A stretch of 64,000 nt of DNA from Anopheles merus (Eukaryota; Arthropoda; Insecta; Diptera; Culicidae). The notes beneath the pieces are model-generated. The model was given only the letters and a program-made list of their open reading frames with translations. It searched no databases and was not told the DNA's origin. Position 1 is the stretch's first letter. Each line of letters starts with the position of its first letter. Positions 1-12,582 of this stretch are shown one piece after another. The translations under genes and the position numbers were made by a program. The DNA lies in contig NC_054084.1 of NCBI RefSeq assembly GCF_017562075.2, positions 9,012,640 to 9,076,639 on the forward strand, given 5' to 3'.

Positions 1-690
1 AACTCCTCTTCATTTTCTCCACTGTGGATTGTTGCTGAGTGGAGTGTAGCTAAAAGTAAAAGCACTTCCCTATGGTTCGTAGTACTCGAGTTAGGGAAGT
101 TGAGAAAAGTGAGGCAAGGGCAGAAAAAGAAATACAAATTTGCAACAAAAATCAACGATTATTGCTTTCTCCGTTTTTAAAGCTGTACAAATCGGATTCG
201 TAAGCAGCGGGGAATAGGAATAGTGTGAGCGCTCGCTCGGTGACTATTCATGTTCAAGCTTACAAACTTACAACAAACCCCCTCCCTATTAAGTAGGAGC
301 TCGGAGTGTTCGAAGCTCCCAGTAGCTGGATACATAATAATAATAATCTTGGAACCCTTCAATGTATAAAAGAAATCCAACGCAAACAACCAAAAACTGT
401 GTAGCTAAAAAATAAGCGCATCTTTAAGCTGCAAACCGGAAGCAACGTGTTTTGCAAACTGAACTCAATGTTGGACTCGAAACAACGAAAACGATCGTTT
501 TGGGGGAATGAAATGGAGCATAATGCGCCAACTAAAAATGTGTTTAGCGTAAGGCATAGATGTGGAGGAAAGAATAATGTTCATCCCTTAACTAATACAA
601 GCTCTAACACAATATGGACGTGTACCTAACTAGGCTTGAAACGTTAAGTTTCGTTACGGAGCGACAAATGAGCACTGAGTGGATGCGGTG

Positions 691-745
691 GATGAACTCA
701 TTATTGACTCATTATTGAACTCATGAACTGGATGAACTCATTATT
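691..745. repeat. Short direct repeat, 40-bp period
   Basis: The 15-mer GATGAACTCATTATT occurs at 691-705 and again at 731-745, with partial copies (GACTCATTATT, GAACTCATGAACT) between them. This looks like local slippage or duplication. No function is evident. Confidence 0.8.
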
Positions 746-2509
746 ATGTTTACTTTTATTGGTCATATTCTAAATATTGTATTATTGTAATGAAAGGAAA
801 ACGGCGGTATCGTGACATTGTTTGTAAAATAAAGAATTTTTCAATAAAAAAACACCGGTGCATGGAGTCAACTTTCTTAAATAATGAAAATTTACGATCA
901 TATCACATTTATTCAACGATTAATTAAACTTCCATTGGTTCATGAACATGAGACAATTTTAACCAAGCATTGCACACTTTGTTCAGCACTGAACACAGCG
1001 CTCTAATGGAAAACAACCAAACCATACGACCTCTTTGCAATTCATGCGTAAAACGCAACCCATAAATTATCGATCGACTGGAGCGCAAGTGACGGCACTT
1101 GAGCAAAAAAGGTGACATTCCCTACGGCAACCCTTTGCGTATCCTTTTGCGCAGAAGTTCAAAAGCCCGGAAACTTTTTAAACGTGAACCCTTTCTCCTC
1201 TCTCTCCACACACTCATTTCATTCGAGCTCCCAAGAACGCTTTCTTTTGACTCAGACTTTCCGTCCTCATCGTTTTCCAATTTCTAACCTTTTATTCCTT
1301 TTATTTTTGTTGTTCCTGCAAAGTGTTTGCAGTCCGTCCCATTACTTTACCTTCCATTATCTTAAAGCGAGCGGAGATATTTGAGACATAAACACACCCT
1401 GCTCAGCAAGAGGTATCCCCCGGAACCTGTTGATTGTGGGAAAGGATAAGCAAGGGACCAGAGGGGGATACTCTCGATCACGTTATGGGTTATTTGCTTA
1501 TTTTGTTCTACATACCCTCATTCAATCGGCAAACAATTCTGTTGGCTTACCTTTATTGTAAATAGGTGGGGATGGGTTTTGAGGTTGGTTTGGGCCTCGG
1601 CGCATACCCCAATTACATAAATCTTAAGGATAGGAAGATAATGCCGTAGACCCGTACTTTCTATCGGAAGTAGGATTCCTAAAGCGATTGAAAATAAGCC
1701 AATCATATTCGAGCGCTATCTCTTCAGTCGGAGCTAATTTTTTAAAGTAGTTTTTCAAACAATGTATCTGAAAAGGCTATTATTTTTTAGCAACAATAGG
1801 TTTACTATAACTTCATAGTAAATATCTCGCAACATGACGAAAATCGTTGATACCGACGAGAGTGTTGAGCAACTTCTCACCCAACAGAACCAATTCCAAG
1901 TGTCACAAAAAATGTCTGCAAATTGAATTCCAAAAAGGTGTTTCCTTCTTTTTCAATCGTGTGAAAAGTTCTCACATTACGCTGCTTCAAATTGTAACGC
2001 TTTATCGATTATGCTTTTCTGCCTTCCAAGCGCCATTGCATGTTTTATTTATTAATACGATCATTTTCATCCACCCCATGCAAAACCCTCTTCTTATCTG
2101 CCCCTTGGGCATAGAATGCTTGAATAAGAAAACAACAGGAAAAAGGAAACTGCCTAAGAGAGAAGACAGTGACACAAAAAATGGTACCTTCAGGCCATCC
2201 CCATCACACCTTCATTACAATATCGATATCATCGTGCTTTTTTCCCCCATTGCAAGCAAACGATTGCCGAGTGACTGTGAATGGTGCGATAGCACCCACG
2301 TAAACGGGAAGTCACTTTGCAATATTCGACCCTCGTGCTCACTATCCTCATCTACCCACTCCGAATCAACACGATCCGGAAGCGACCCAGTCATATGCAC
2401 ATCCTGCCCACCAGAGCGAGTCCTGCGGGCAAACGATTTGGGTAAATATTTGACTGACCATCATTTCCAGCAGGACTGACCCCTGATGGCAAACACTGTC
2501 ACCGGGCTG

Positions 2510-2510
<1 letters not shown>

Positions 2511-2540
<30 letters not shown>
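2511..2540. repeat. Microsatellite (TGC)10
   Basis: Ten perfect TGC units. Such tracts can encode polyQ, polyA or polyL in insect transcription factors, but the surrounding frames are closed by nearby stops, so I treat it as non-coding. Confidence 0.95.
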
Positions 2541-2542
<2 letters not shown>

Positions 2543-3129
2543 CGGGATTTTAATTCAACAAGCTTTTAGGCTAACATTTAGGGATCGGCTAAAGCACCAG
2601 ATGGGGATATCGATCCTACCGCCTCGGGGTGCTGTGGGCGACGTGTTGATTCCTTTCACCTTCACACCGAAAGTTGTTGATTGAGAACAAGCCTGGCTGT
2701 GGCTGTGTTCTGGTTGATGCTGTGGGCAGCATCCGTTATGTTGCGTGGGATGTCCGGATGTCGTTCTCGTTCTTTAGTATTCATCAAATAAACAGGAATA
2801 AAGTAAGGCAAATGTTTGGCGAAGCAGGATAACGAACGAAACGCAGCAAAGGGCGGTACGATGAAACAGCACCCGAGATGATTGCGAAGCGATGACCTTC
2901 CAGGAAATGTGCAAGATTGCAAAATCAAGATCATTTACTTGGTAAGAAAGGAAACGATATGGCGTAGAATATCATCCTAGAAACACATTGTCAACTTATT
3001 TCCTGCGAAAATAGGAACATGTCAGATGATTTCATCTTCATGCTGCTTACTTTCTTCCAATCTTAAAGCTCTCACCGCATAGAAATAAACAAAAAACCAT
3101 TTTCTAATATTCTTCAACGTATAATGCGG

Positions 3130-3145
3130 CATATGACGTCATATG
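3130..3145. promoter_or_regulatory. Perfect 16-bp palindrome centred on a CRE site
   Basis: CATATGACGTCATATG is its own reverse complement and contains the full CREB/ATF consensus TGACGTCA at 3134-3141. A second full TGACGTCA lies at 3335-3342, about 200 bp downstream, and a 10-bp tandem repeat (GTGCGCTAT twice, 3199-3218) lies between. All sit just upstream of module A. The motif match is direct; bZIP binding is inference. Confidence 0.45.
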
Positions 3146-3334
3146 ATACTCTTCTTATCATGTAACATTGGCTGCACAGTTTCTCACATTACGCTAACGT
3201 GCGCTATTGTGCGCTATCCTAGCTGTAACTATCCCATCATATCCGTTGCCCCCACCCGAATACGTGCGAGGTGCGAAATCAGCACATAAAATGATTAATG
3301 CATGATGTGTGCTTAATGTACAACACCTGCCGCG

Positions 3335-3342
3335 TGACGTCA
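3335..3342. promoter_or_regulatory. Second full CRE motif (TGACGTCA)
   Basis: An exact CREB/ATF consensus octamer about 115 bp upstream of the first conserved block of module A. Clustering with the palindromic site at 3130-3145 makes chance less likely for an 8-mer of this kind. No binding evidence is available from sequence alone. Confidence 0.35.
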
Positions 3343-3439
3343 TACCCGTTCGTCAACTACCCACTATCCACGTTCCCAGCGGCCGCTGCTGCAACTCGCT
3401 CGCGTAAAATCGACAACCAAAGCAACACATTGAAAGCCG

Positions 3440-4310
3440 AGCCGGGCCTGATATAAATTCATAATGAAGTCAATCTGAGCCGAGCTTTCACGCGCGTTTC
3501 GGGGTCAGTCGCGTGCTGATAGCTTCTTCACAGTGCGGATAGTGAACTGCTCTCCATTCGCTTGCAAGCTAAGTGCACCGAAGCATGATGCTTTTGATTA
3601 GCTGGGCAGCATCATTTCGCGAACACTCCAACCACGCTCTAACACTGTGTGCACCGTGAATGTTTGCTAGAGCAGGTGTGTACGGGTATGTGTGTCGAAA
3701 ACGAGCGTGTTCCAGTACACTTCACTTCATGGCACCCGGCAAAACACGTACCCCGTTCCAGCCCGCGACGAGATAAAACATATTCCACCCACTGCACTCT
3801 CGGGTTCTAGTATCTCTGGTTCGCGATCACCGCTCCCGAACGCACCACTACTCACACGCACGAAAAACGGTTGCTTTTGGTTGTTTTGCTTTCGGTTGAA
3901 ATGTAATCGCATAAACGAATATTCCTCCCAGCCACATGAAAGAGAACAGGGGACGCGCGCACGACAGAGAGATTAATTATTCCGTCTGTAGCCGAACGCA
4001 CATTATCTCTTAATGACATTTACCGCAGCCACAGTTGAATTTGCGAAATTCATCAAGGCGACAGAGCAGATCAAACCATGTCACCTCGCGCTTTTGGTGT
4101 GCCTTGCTCTGCAGCTCCCTCCGCTGTTCCCCTTATCTTAATGGATCTCGTGAACACTTCCAGCTGGGAGGAAGATTCAGTGTCGAGCTCGGGGAAGATG
4201 ATGAATGGTAAAGCTTGACTTTAATTACCACGCCGAGATACGATTACCTTGAGATATGGCCGACATGGTAGTCGAAGAGCTTTGCCGGGCTGATAATGCT
4301 TACATGAGGT
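3440..4310 (+). promoter_or_regulatory. Module A: duplicated non-coding element, candidate enhancer
   Basis: At least five blocks recur in the same order and orientation at about 33405-34190. Block 1 is 3452-3474 against 33416-33438 (21/23 identical, starts TATAAATTCAT). Block 2 is 3895-3920 against 33835-33860 (24/26, contains TGAAATGTAATC). Block 3 is 3968-4036 against 33884-33952 (57/69 ungapped, starting with 21 identical bases that include TTAATTATTCCGTCTG). Block 4 is 4218-4230 against 34116-34128 (ACTTTAATTACCA, identical). Block 5 is 4297-4305 against 34178-34186 (TGCTTACAT, identical). The coordinate offset drifts smoothly from 29964 to 29881, as expected of true homology with small indels. 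Blocks are rich in TAAT/ATTA homeodomain-type cores and no frame is open across them. An enhancer role is inference; an old two-copy repeat is the main alternative. Confidence 0.6.
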
Positions 4311-5672
4311 AGCTAATTTGTACATGCCTGTAACTAGCAGAGAGGCATTCAGATGGATGATGATTTGCTGGAGGATTGTTCGGTGGAATTAAGCTCCAGC
4401 TTTATTGAATTATTTTCGCCGTAGTGAAGGAAGCAAATACAGAACGCACGGGGGAAATAAGTGATGCTTTAATTTACGATTTACACCATTCAACTAATCA
4501 AAACCAACTAAATCAATGACTCAAAATTACTCCTAAAAAGAAGTACAATTCATGTCAAAGTAATAACGCCATCCAATTCACTCTGCCTCCGAAGGTAGCG
4601 CCGCTATCAATCTTATTATTTTTGACAAATGTTACACCACGATAGCAGCAAACCCGATGCGTCAATAATCCAACGAAGATGTCCAATCAATACAACAAAT
4701 CGAGCTCTGTTCTACCCGGCTTGCTGTCTCGCCCCAAACAAGACCCTAACCACAACCTGCACTCTTAATAAATCTTACTTTTTCACACGCCACCAGGCGT
4801 CTCCTTTTTTCCACCAAAGGGCGTTGCAAACAGCACAAAGGGAATTGTCAGTCGTTTTGTTCAATGGGCACTCATCTCACACCACTCTCGTATCGTATTG
4901 CTCACTGTCTCCTGTTTATTTTTTTATGAAGCAGTAGAGATATAATTCCCCGGAAGAGCTTCCGCGCCAGCCAATGACGCCGGCGAACGAACCGGAACCC
5001 AAAGTGCTGAAGCGATGTAAACACTGCAGGCACTGCGTTGTGGAAATGAGTGTTGGACGGTGGAAACCCGTGAACGGAGGCAAAACAGTTGACGTCTAGC
5101 AGTGGTGCTTGGTGAAAGTATCATAATCTGCAAGCGTATTGTTGTTAGCATAAAGCAGCTTTTATCCGTATTTATTGCAGCTTCCGGCTTCCAGTGGGGC
5201 TGCTTGCATTCTTTCCTTGACAACAATTAGAACTACCGTGGGAAAGCAAACGGCTACTGAAAATATTAATCAAATCTCTGATGACGTGGGGAAGGTGAAC
5301 ACAGAACATCTGTGTATCGTCTTGTACAGCTTTTTTTATTTAAGAATCTATTCGTGCAAATCAACAAAATTAAATGCCTTCCAATGGCACATACTTGTAT
5401 AGCGAGAGTCTCACGTTTCAGTCCAATACAAACCGCAATGATTTTCCCATTAAAATTGAACACAAAAATTGAACTACCGCACGCTGCTACATTCCCTTCA
5501 TGCTATTATGTTTCGCGTGAATCCATTTCATCCAATTGACATTAACACTCATATTTCGACATCGTTATTGATCTTTGCCATTGGCCTTTGCGAGAATGCC
5601 GTTTGCGATACAATGCCATATGCTGGTAGTGTGAAGGTGTAAAATCGATACGGATCGTCACGTTTGATTTTG
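4311..5672. other. Gene-free segment between module A and the hairpin
   Basis: No gene is recognised. There are only short, compositionally random open frames on both strands and AT-rich stretches. Nothing here matches the segment downstream of module B, so the duplicated unit appears to end near 4310. Confidence 0.55.
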
Positions 5673-5732
5673 ACGCGTTTCGTACGTGTGTTTACAGTTT
5701 CAATATAACTGAAACACTTTCACGAAGCGCGT
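5673..5732. ncRNA. 60-nt imperfect hairpin, possible small-RNA precursor
   Basis: The left arm 5673-5699 pairs with the right arm 5707-5732 around a 7-nt loop. From the base there are 11 consecutive pairs (one G-U), an internal loop of about 4 nt by 4 nt, six pairs, a one-base bulge, then five pairs up to the loop. Size and shape resemble an insect pre-miRNA, but I do not recognise either arm as a known miRNA. A fossil MITE core or a chance inverted repeat is possible. The strand of any transcript is unknown; plus and minus folds are both possible. Confidence 0.3.
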
Positions 5733-8700
5733 ACGTACGTAAAATGGTATTTTCAGCGAATTTTTGTTCACATTTTAGTAGTGTATTGGATCAAAAGAAT
5801 GTTTATCATGTTTATCCCAAGCGTATGAAACCATCACCATTTGGAATTTGAATGAATTATGAGCAAAGTTTTCCCCTAACACAACGCTAATGACACAAAT
5901 AATGGTTCATTTAGAATAAACACAACTCGGCAGGTTCATACCGCTCCTAAATCATTGCATGTTTAAACTTTGTTAATTTACCCTCGGACCGGTTGTGCTA
6001 TCAATCATGAGCATCTTTTACTCCACGAGAAGAATGACATTATCAACTACTTCAAAACGTTAACAGGGATAAACATAAAATGTAAAATATGATTCAAGAA
6101 TTTTCATTATGCCGTCTGAGGAGCGGCATTATTGTACATTGAAATATGTTATAAATCATCCTGCGTTGGTTATTAACATGCATTGAATGTTGCTAAAGTA
6201 GATACAATATAATTTTAAAGATGATCTCAACATTTGAAACGAGTTAATTTATTTCAAAACTTAGCAGTCTTCCTAAACTTAACATCAACACTGTTGATAA
6301 GTGATAAACATCAAACCCAGAAAGACACAACAATGTGCTCCTTCAAATGAAATTAATTTGCTGCCATCAACCTTCCACGGCTACATTTCCGCACAAACCA
6401 TCGATAGGCGTACACATCTTCTCATCTGTCTACACCTGTCACTGGCTGCTATGCACTTGCAAAAGCCACTGCATACCGAACTCCCATTTGTCCCGTCTAG
6501 ATTTGCAACTAATGCTACATTTAATTCAAACCTATCTCTTCCTTTCTCCCTCCTTCCTCCATCAGCAGACAAATCTATTTCCAGCCGACCTTTGGCAAAT
6601 GTATTTAGCATCAGATCGGCGTCATGCTGACACGCACGGTATGGCAGCCAGACAAGCTGATGCTTCTACCTGCAACTGTACGCTGACTGCCTCATAATTC
6701 ATCTCAGCTCGCACCTTCGCTCGCACCGCACCCGAAAACAGATTGCAACAAGGGAGATTAATCCACCGGACCTATCTGGTGCACATTCAATTTCCTTGTC
6801 GTAGGCTGAGATTATCATTTGATTTATGTGCCACATGAATGTGCCGAGTCATGATTCATGCTTCGGTAGGGTTATTAAGGATGCACCCCGGCCTTTCGGT
6901 AAGATGGATGGAGATAGAAAGCAGAGCTGATATTCAAATTAAAACCTTGACCAATCGGGTTAGTTGCTATGGGTGCATTTGGGAGGCAGTTGTTTGAAAT
7001 ACACTGCATCGACACAAGTTTGTTTGAAGTTGTATTGAAGAATCACTACCAACCAACAATCAAAAATGAGAATGACTCGTATGCAGCTCGACTTTCTATC
7101 CAAACCCTTTACAGAACTTTTTTCTATTGTTTTTGATCCACAAAACTTGCTCCTGCCATTTCCTTCCCGAAAACTCCCATGGGTGAGTTTCAACAGTACA
7201 AACAATCTTTCTTCAACCTTTCTTTTGCATCAAAATCTACGCCAAACAACGTACGATTGTACAACTTTTTCACTTTCGAGTGTTTTTTAGACAAGGTTGA
7301 CTTCAACAGTTCCACAAAACTCCACGTCACGTTGGATGATTCTTTTCCGAGTAGCTACGTCGCTTGCGATGCATTGGATTTTATTTCATACGCTCCGGCG
7401 AAAGCTGTGAAGCGTTGCGCAAAACTTTTTCCTTCCGCTGAGGGGTTTGTCGAATTTTACTGTCTGCTTTCATGAGGTTTGCTGCTAGAAACCGACTTTA
7501 AGGAAGTGTATTTTCAGTATCGATTTCTGTGTATTTTAAAAGTGCTGCGAACTATAATCTAAGCATCGATATCATAAAACATTCAATCATGTACGCGATA
7601 AAAAAGTGTTGTTCAAAACGATAATGCAATCCAAATGTCATTGTCGATGCAAGAAGCACCTACCGTTTTGTTTCAAAATTGCATCCATTTCCTGTCATGG
7701 TTCGGCCGATTGAAATCATACCTGTCGCCGCGCCAAATCATTTCTGCAAACACTTTCGCGAAAGCTTTTTTTCTCTCTCTCTTTTCAACTCTCAATCCAT
7801 TCTATCAATCATTTTAAATCACCTTCCCTCCGACTCGTGCTGGAAGCACATATTTGGCAAAAGGTGCATCCATCGCCACCTACTAGCGTGTTGAATTGTT
7901 CTCTCTCTCTCTCTCCCATTTTGCCACAAACACCTATCACTACCGAATGTGGCTACATTTTCAATTTCCGCCAACGAACTCAATCACAAACACCGAACTC
8001 CACGCCACGCCAATACACGGCTCAACGGCCCCGGTTCGAAAGCGGTTCGCGATTGCCTATTTGAAAGAGCGCGTTTCAATCATACCTGTGTTTACATACG
8101 CTACTCCAACTGACAGCTGTGTTGAGTGGGCAGTAGTAGTAGTAGTAGATCGGGGAGCGAAATGCATCGCACGGCCGTCGCATGCTATTGTGCGATGAAA
8201 TGAGAAACGTGTGAACGATTGATAACGGAAATCGATACTTTGCTCACTCACTCAAGCTGGCAGCGTTGCACTTACCGTGCAAAGCAAATGCAAGGAAGTC
8301 AAAATGTGCTCAAAGCGTGCACACGAAAAGCTAGCACATTAGCTTGCCGGTGACTTTCACATGCATCTGGCATACAAAGGATTGCAGCTTCACGTGTAAC
8401 GCCGCTACCGTGCAGCATTTGTTGCTGACAGCTTTACGGTGCAGCCACGCGCGGTACGCGCTACCTTCCGGCGAGTGCTTCACCCATTTTTGTCAACAAA
8501 TATGTTTCATTTTTCTGCATCTCCCGCCCGCTGGGCAATACGCTCACGCGCGCCCTGTACGTGTGGGGCGTGGTTTCATCCACAAAACGAAAGGTATGTG
8601 TGACAAAAGTTTTACTTCTTTTTTTGCATTTGTGCACCACTGAACCACTCGACATAGGAGCTTTGTTTCCTCGTACCGCTCTACCGCAAAGGGATGCTAG

Positions 8701-11700
8701 CATTTCCTGGCTGCAGCAGTTCTATCACATTACAGCATAGCCGTTGGTCAAAATCAAACATACTACGCTACAAAAGCAGCTGTTCGGACTTGTGCGCGCT
8801 TGTTTTACGTGCTACGGTAGATGAGTGTTCGGACAACGTCGACAGAGCGTACCTGTGCGGCGAGACATCCGGGGACTGGTACAGCGGGGTCAGCGGTAGA
8901 TACAATCGGGATTTCGTACGTGCTCTGAGCAATTTCTATTCAGCTCAGTGTTTCACCGTTACTATTATATTCTAATAGCTTCTAGCCCTTTCTAGCATAC
9001 TAATATGCTCCTCCGATAGACAAGACCTTGTTTTAGCTGCCGGAAAACTGCAAAAACAAACTTCCAAAGCACACACGCTCGTGTTACGAAATCTGGACAA
9101 TGTGTGTGTGTGTGTGTGTGTGTGATTCGTGGAAAGGGTTGCGAGGCAGTGTTGCGGTTACCGTTGGGGCTGACAGTCATGGCCCCGGATGTCTTGTGGC
9201 TAAAGCGTCGGTTAATTAGTGTGGCTTTCCTGGCAGGTTGTTGTTTGCACAGGCGTGCAGGCTCCAGTAGGCAGATCAATATCAGGATGTGTACAGGGGT
9301 GTATACAAAAGATATAACTAATTTGAGAATGCTTACGATCGCTCAGTGCGTGGAGGCTACGAGGAGATGTTTTAATGAATGTATTGAATTTCATTGTTTC
9401 CACATGTTCATTATTTGTCATTTGATATTTCCTTCGACAACATGAATCCTCATGAATCACGCTCGATGCAGAGGATTTTGTTATACTATGCAAACCACTA
9501 TAATTCATTATTACATCTCTTCATTACGAACAATAAACACTTTTTTATGAAATCTTTCCAGTGCTGTGTCACATCTTCTGACGTGTCGGAGTACCAGCAA
9601 TCGTTCAAACCAACACTCTGGCTCGCTCCTAGCTCCCGATGTCCCTCTGACTCCAGCGACCTCTGCACAAAAATGGTTCCACTAGGATGCGTTGTGTTGT
9701 GTTGCTTTACTTGCATGAATTATGGTTATTAAAATCATAACTCATCCGATGACGAGCGCAACTACTCCTGACTCGGCCCAACACAAAGCCCCTAGAAAGC
9801 AGCAACGCGAACCGTACCGAGCAGTTTTTGGTGTCCTGGTGAGCAGTCCTGGTTTGACATTTATGGTGATTTCCATGCCTTGGGAAATCACGGTTCGTTT
9901 ACTTGATTGTTGCGATGGAGCGGTTTGCCCACGATAGTGGTACTAGTGAAGTCACTCGTAAAATGCATCCGAAACTCATGTGGATGAACATTCGCAGAAG
10001 AAAGAGATGTACTCATTTGAAAGGTTACACATAAAAAGGCTAGTATATAACGAATTTTAAAATATAGATTCTTATTAGTTTAGCTACTGCAATAACAAAA
10101 TATCAACCTTAAAGTTTGCTCTTAACAAATACATTTTATACAGAAAAAAATCGTTCCTACTACGTGATCAAACTGCTTAAATAGATGCATCGTTTATTGC
10201 ATTCGTTATGCTACATCCCATGGCAAACACACGAACGAACCGCAAAAACGATACAACCACATCCTTGAAGATTCTGAGAATTTTCCGGTACGAGGTTACA
10301 TTGCAAATGAGACGACCAAAGTTCTTTGGATGCACGTTCTGTGGTTGGTAATCAAGCAGCAAACTTACTTACCATTCTGAACTGCTGTTCATTACACTTA
10401 GCACCTCATCGTATGTGGTATGTAATGTGTTTGCTTTTGCTATGATTCTTGCTGTAAACTAACGTAAAACGTTATGAATAATCTTTTGATTTATTTTCCC
10501 GTTTTTACTTACACTACGGTGTAGTATGGTTATGTAGTACTCAAATAATTTACTTATAATAAATAATAGCTTGTCAGTTAGGCTTCCATAACAGTATTTA
10601 AACTTCCCTGACTATCTCATCGTGCAATCCAACCTTTAGAGTTAGGTCAACACAAATCTTTGCTTCACTCGCGAGCATGTAACCTTTCAAGAGATTGGCC
10701 GTACTATTGACATTAAAACCATCTCTCACAAAATCAACACCAAAACATTCAAACAAACCGCAAAGCGGGTCGCAACAGCACACACACACAAACACAGCGT
10801 ACACTGGTGGCATCTCATAAGTCACCGACTGGAATGCCTTTCATCTGTCAGCCACAGGAAATGATCTGCCCTATATACCATCAGTGGCTACCAGAGAGAT
10901 GCTTGCTGGCAAACATACACCAGCAGGACAAAAAACCTACCCACACACACACATCCATACGATGCCAGAAATAAAACACCTTCTGACTCAATATCCTCCC
11001 AAAATCCTATCACTACTAAGGGGATCTTTCTACTAACAACAACAAAAAAAACAAACATGCAAAGAATGTGACGATGGTGTGTGGCGGCACACGGCGCCGG
11101 TATCAGTGTGATTGTGTCCTGGGACTTGGGCGTGCAAAGAAACGAGAACACAAATACGATGTGTGCCACAAAAGCCGTGCTTAAGGGCACATTTGCTTCT
11201 GGTTCGGGCTTATTTTTCCGCACACAAGATTCGGCGAAAGCGAGCAGCAGCAGAGAAATGTGAGTTTCAGCGTATTACACGGTTCGGCAGGTTGAAGTGC
11301 GTGAAGCTTTGGAGACCAACTGAGGTATTCTTTTGTGATTTTGAGACCTTTGCTGTTTTGAGCTTTTTTGTTATGTTCCTAACTTTGCGGAAAAAGACGA
11401 TCTTCGTATTGATGTTTGACATTGATAGCATTCTTTCTATGTACCAATTATGCTGGCTTGAAAGTAATACATACCGGTACAAGGTGCTAAAAGAAGCTTT
11501 TCAATGAACAACGTGTAAGTAGACATCTTTTAAGAATAACCCAAATCCAACTCATCTTTATAGTCATCTTTGCACAACGTTTACATCCTCCTAACATCAA
11601 AACCACTCAAAATCCAATCTTTTCCCACTTCGCTCAGTTTGAACGATCGTTTTACCACCCAAGAACCATGTGTGGGCCGAAAACAAAATCTAATTACAAG

Positions 11701-12537
11701 CAATGTGCGTGGTTTTAATGGTAAATTTCCGTACATTCACAATCGTGCGAGGAATGAGTTATGTTAGAGCCGTTCCGTTACATTACCATAATGCCACAAT
11801 GTAAAGCAAAGTTGTTTGAACGTTGATGAGTATTTAATTGGATTTTATAAGTTCGTTAGCGTGGGTTTAGAGAACTCATTTCAGTGTATTTTATCCACTT
11901 TACGACACATTAACAACCGGTTAAGGTTTTTATGAGTAGAGAATCATCTTACCATATTGTTGATTAATTTAGGATTTATTTTAAAAAAGCAGACGCTTGC
12001 TTTCAAATATGTCGTTTAACACTTTCATTTATCCTTTCTCCATCACACTGTAAACCATTGAACTGAACAAAAAATCAATACCCCTTAGATCGCATTACAC
12101 CGATTTCCATCACGCGAAAGCCACACAAAACCGAATATGCTAAAAACCCTTTCTGCAGCGATCGCAATTTTCCAGCATCCATCCTTCCAATCCATCATTA
12201 TCATAAAATATTTATAGAAAACTGTAAAATCTACATCCTATCGCAACACCCCACACACACACACACAAACGAACAGATTGCCCGTCCGTGTTTGAGCAGA
12301 AGGGCGACTCTCGTGTGCTCGTGGGCACATAAATTACTACGGAAACCATAGGCACAACACGAACAGCATCGTGTACGGTGCGAACACGTTTCCGGTGTGC
12401 TATATTATTTTACGATCAAAGCATCTCGACGAGCTTTTACCACAGGGTGATGGCAACGCGGTACGGTACGGTAAATGGTTGGCTAAAGGATTGTTCGTGC
12501 CACGGTAAACGTTAACTTTAAGATTATCGTCTTCCTA

Positions 12538-12539
<2 letters not shown>
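5733..12539. other. Gene-free segment with microsatellites
   Basis: No host gene is recognised. Frames of up to about 130 codons occur (for example 11112-11507), but none shows a domain, a biased composition or convincing exon borders. Simple repeats include (CT)8 at 7900-7915, (AGT)6 near 8132-8149, (TG)12 at 9101-9124 and a CA-rich tract near 10779-10796. Confidence 0.55.
9101..9124. repeat. Microsatellite (TG)12
   Basis: A perfect dinucleotide run, with a potential for Z-DNA formation. The open frames that read MCVCVCV or HTHTHTH through it are artefacts of the repeat. Confidence 0.95.

Positions 12540-12581
<42 letters not shown>
12540..12581. repeat. Microsatellite (CA)n, about 20 units
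   Basis: An uninterrupted CA/AC run of about 40 bp, the longest dinucleotide repeat of this class in the window. It is likely polymorphic in natural populations. Confidence 0.95.

Positions 12582-12582
<1 letters not shown>

Larger units (their letters stand above)
1..3129. other. Gene-free segment, left edge of window
   Basis: I see no credible gene here. Open frames are short and without domains; the longest (1847-2479, plus strand) has no family signature. The segment holds a short direct repeat near 691-745, a small inverted repeat (GTATCCCCC at 1413-1421 against GGGGGATAC at 1463-1471) and a CTG/TGC microsatellite at 2511-2540. Base composition is ordinary mosquito intergenic or intronic DNA. 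Confidence 0.6.

Noticed and set aside
1847..2479. 210-codon open frame, plus strand
   Set aside because: No domain, low-complexity or signal features that I recognise; composition looks random and a frame of this length is not rare in 64 kb.
3452..3510. TATAAA (3452) with TCAGTC (about 3505) as a host promoter
   Set aside because: The distance of about 53 bp is too long for a TATA-Inr pair, no DPE at +28, and the TATAAA is part of a block shared with module B, where no initiator follows.
12540..12581. CRISPR-like or telomeric repeat
   Set aside because: Simple dinucleotide microsatellite; no spacer-repeat structure anywhere, and the sequence is clearly eukaryotic.
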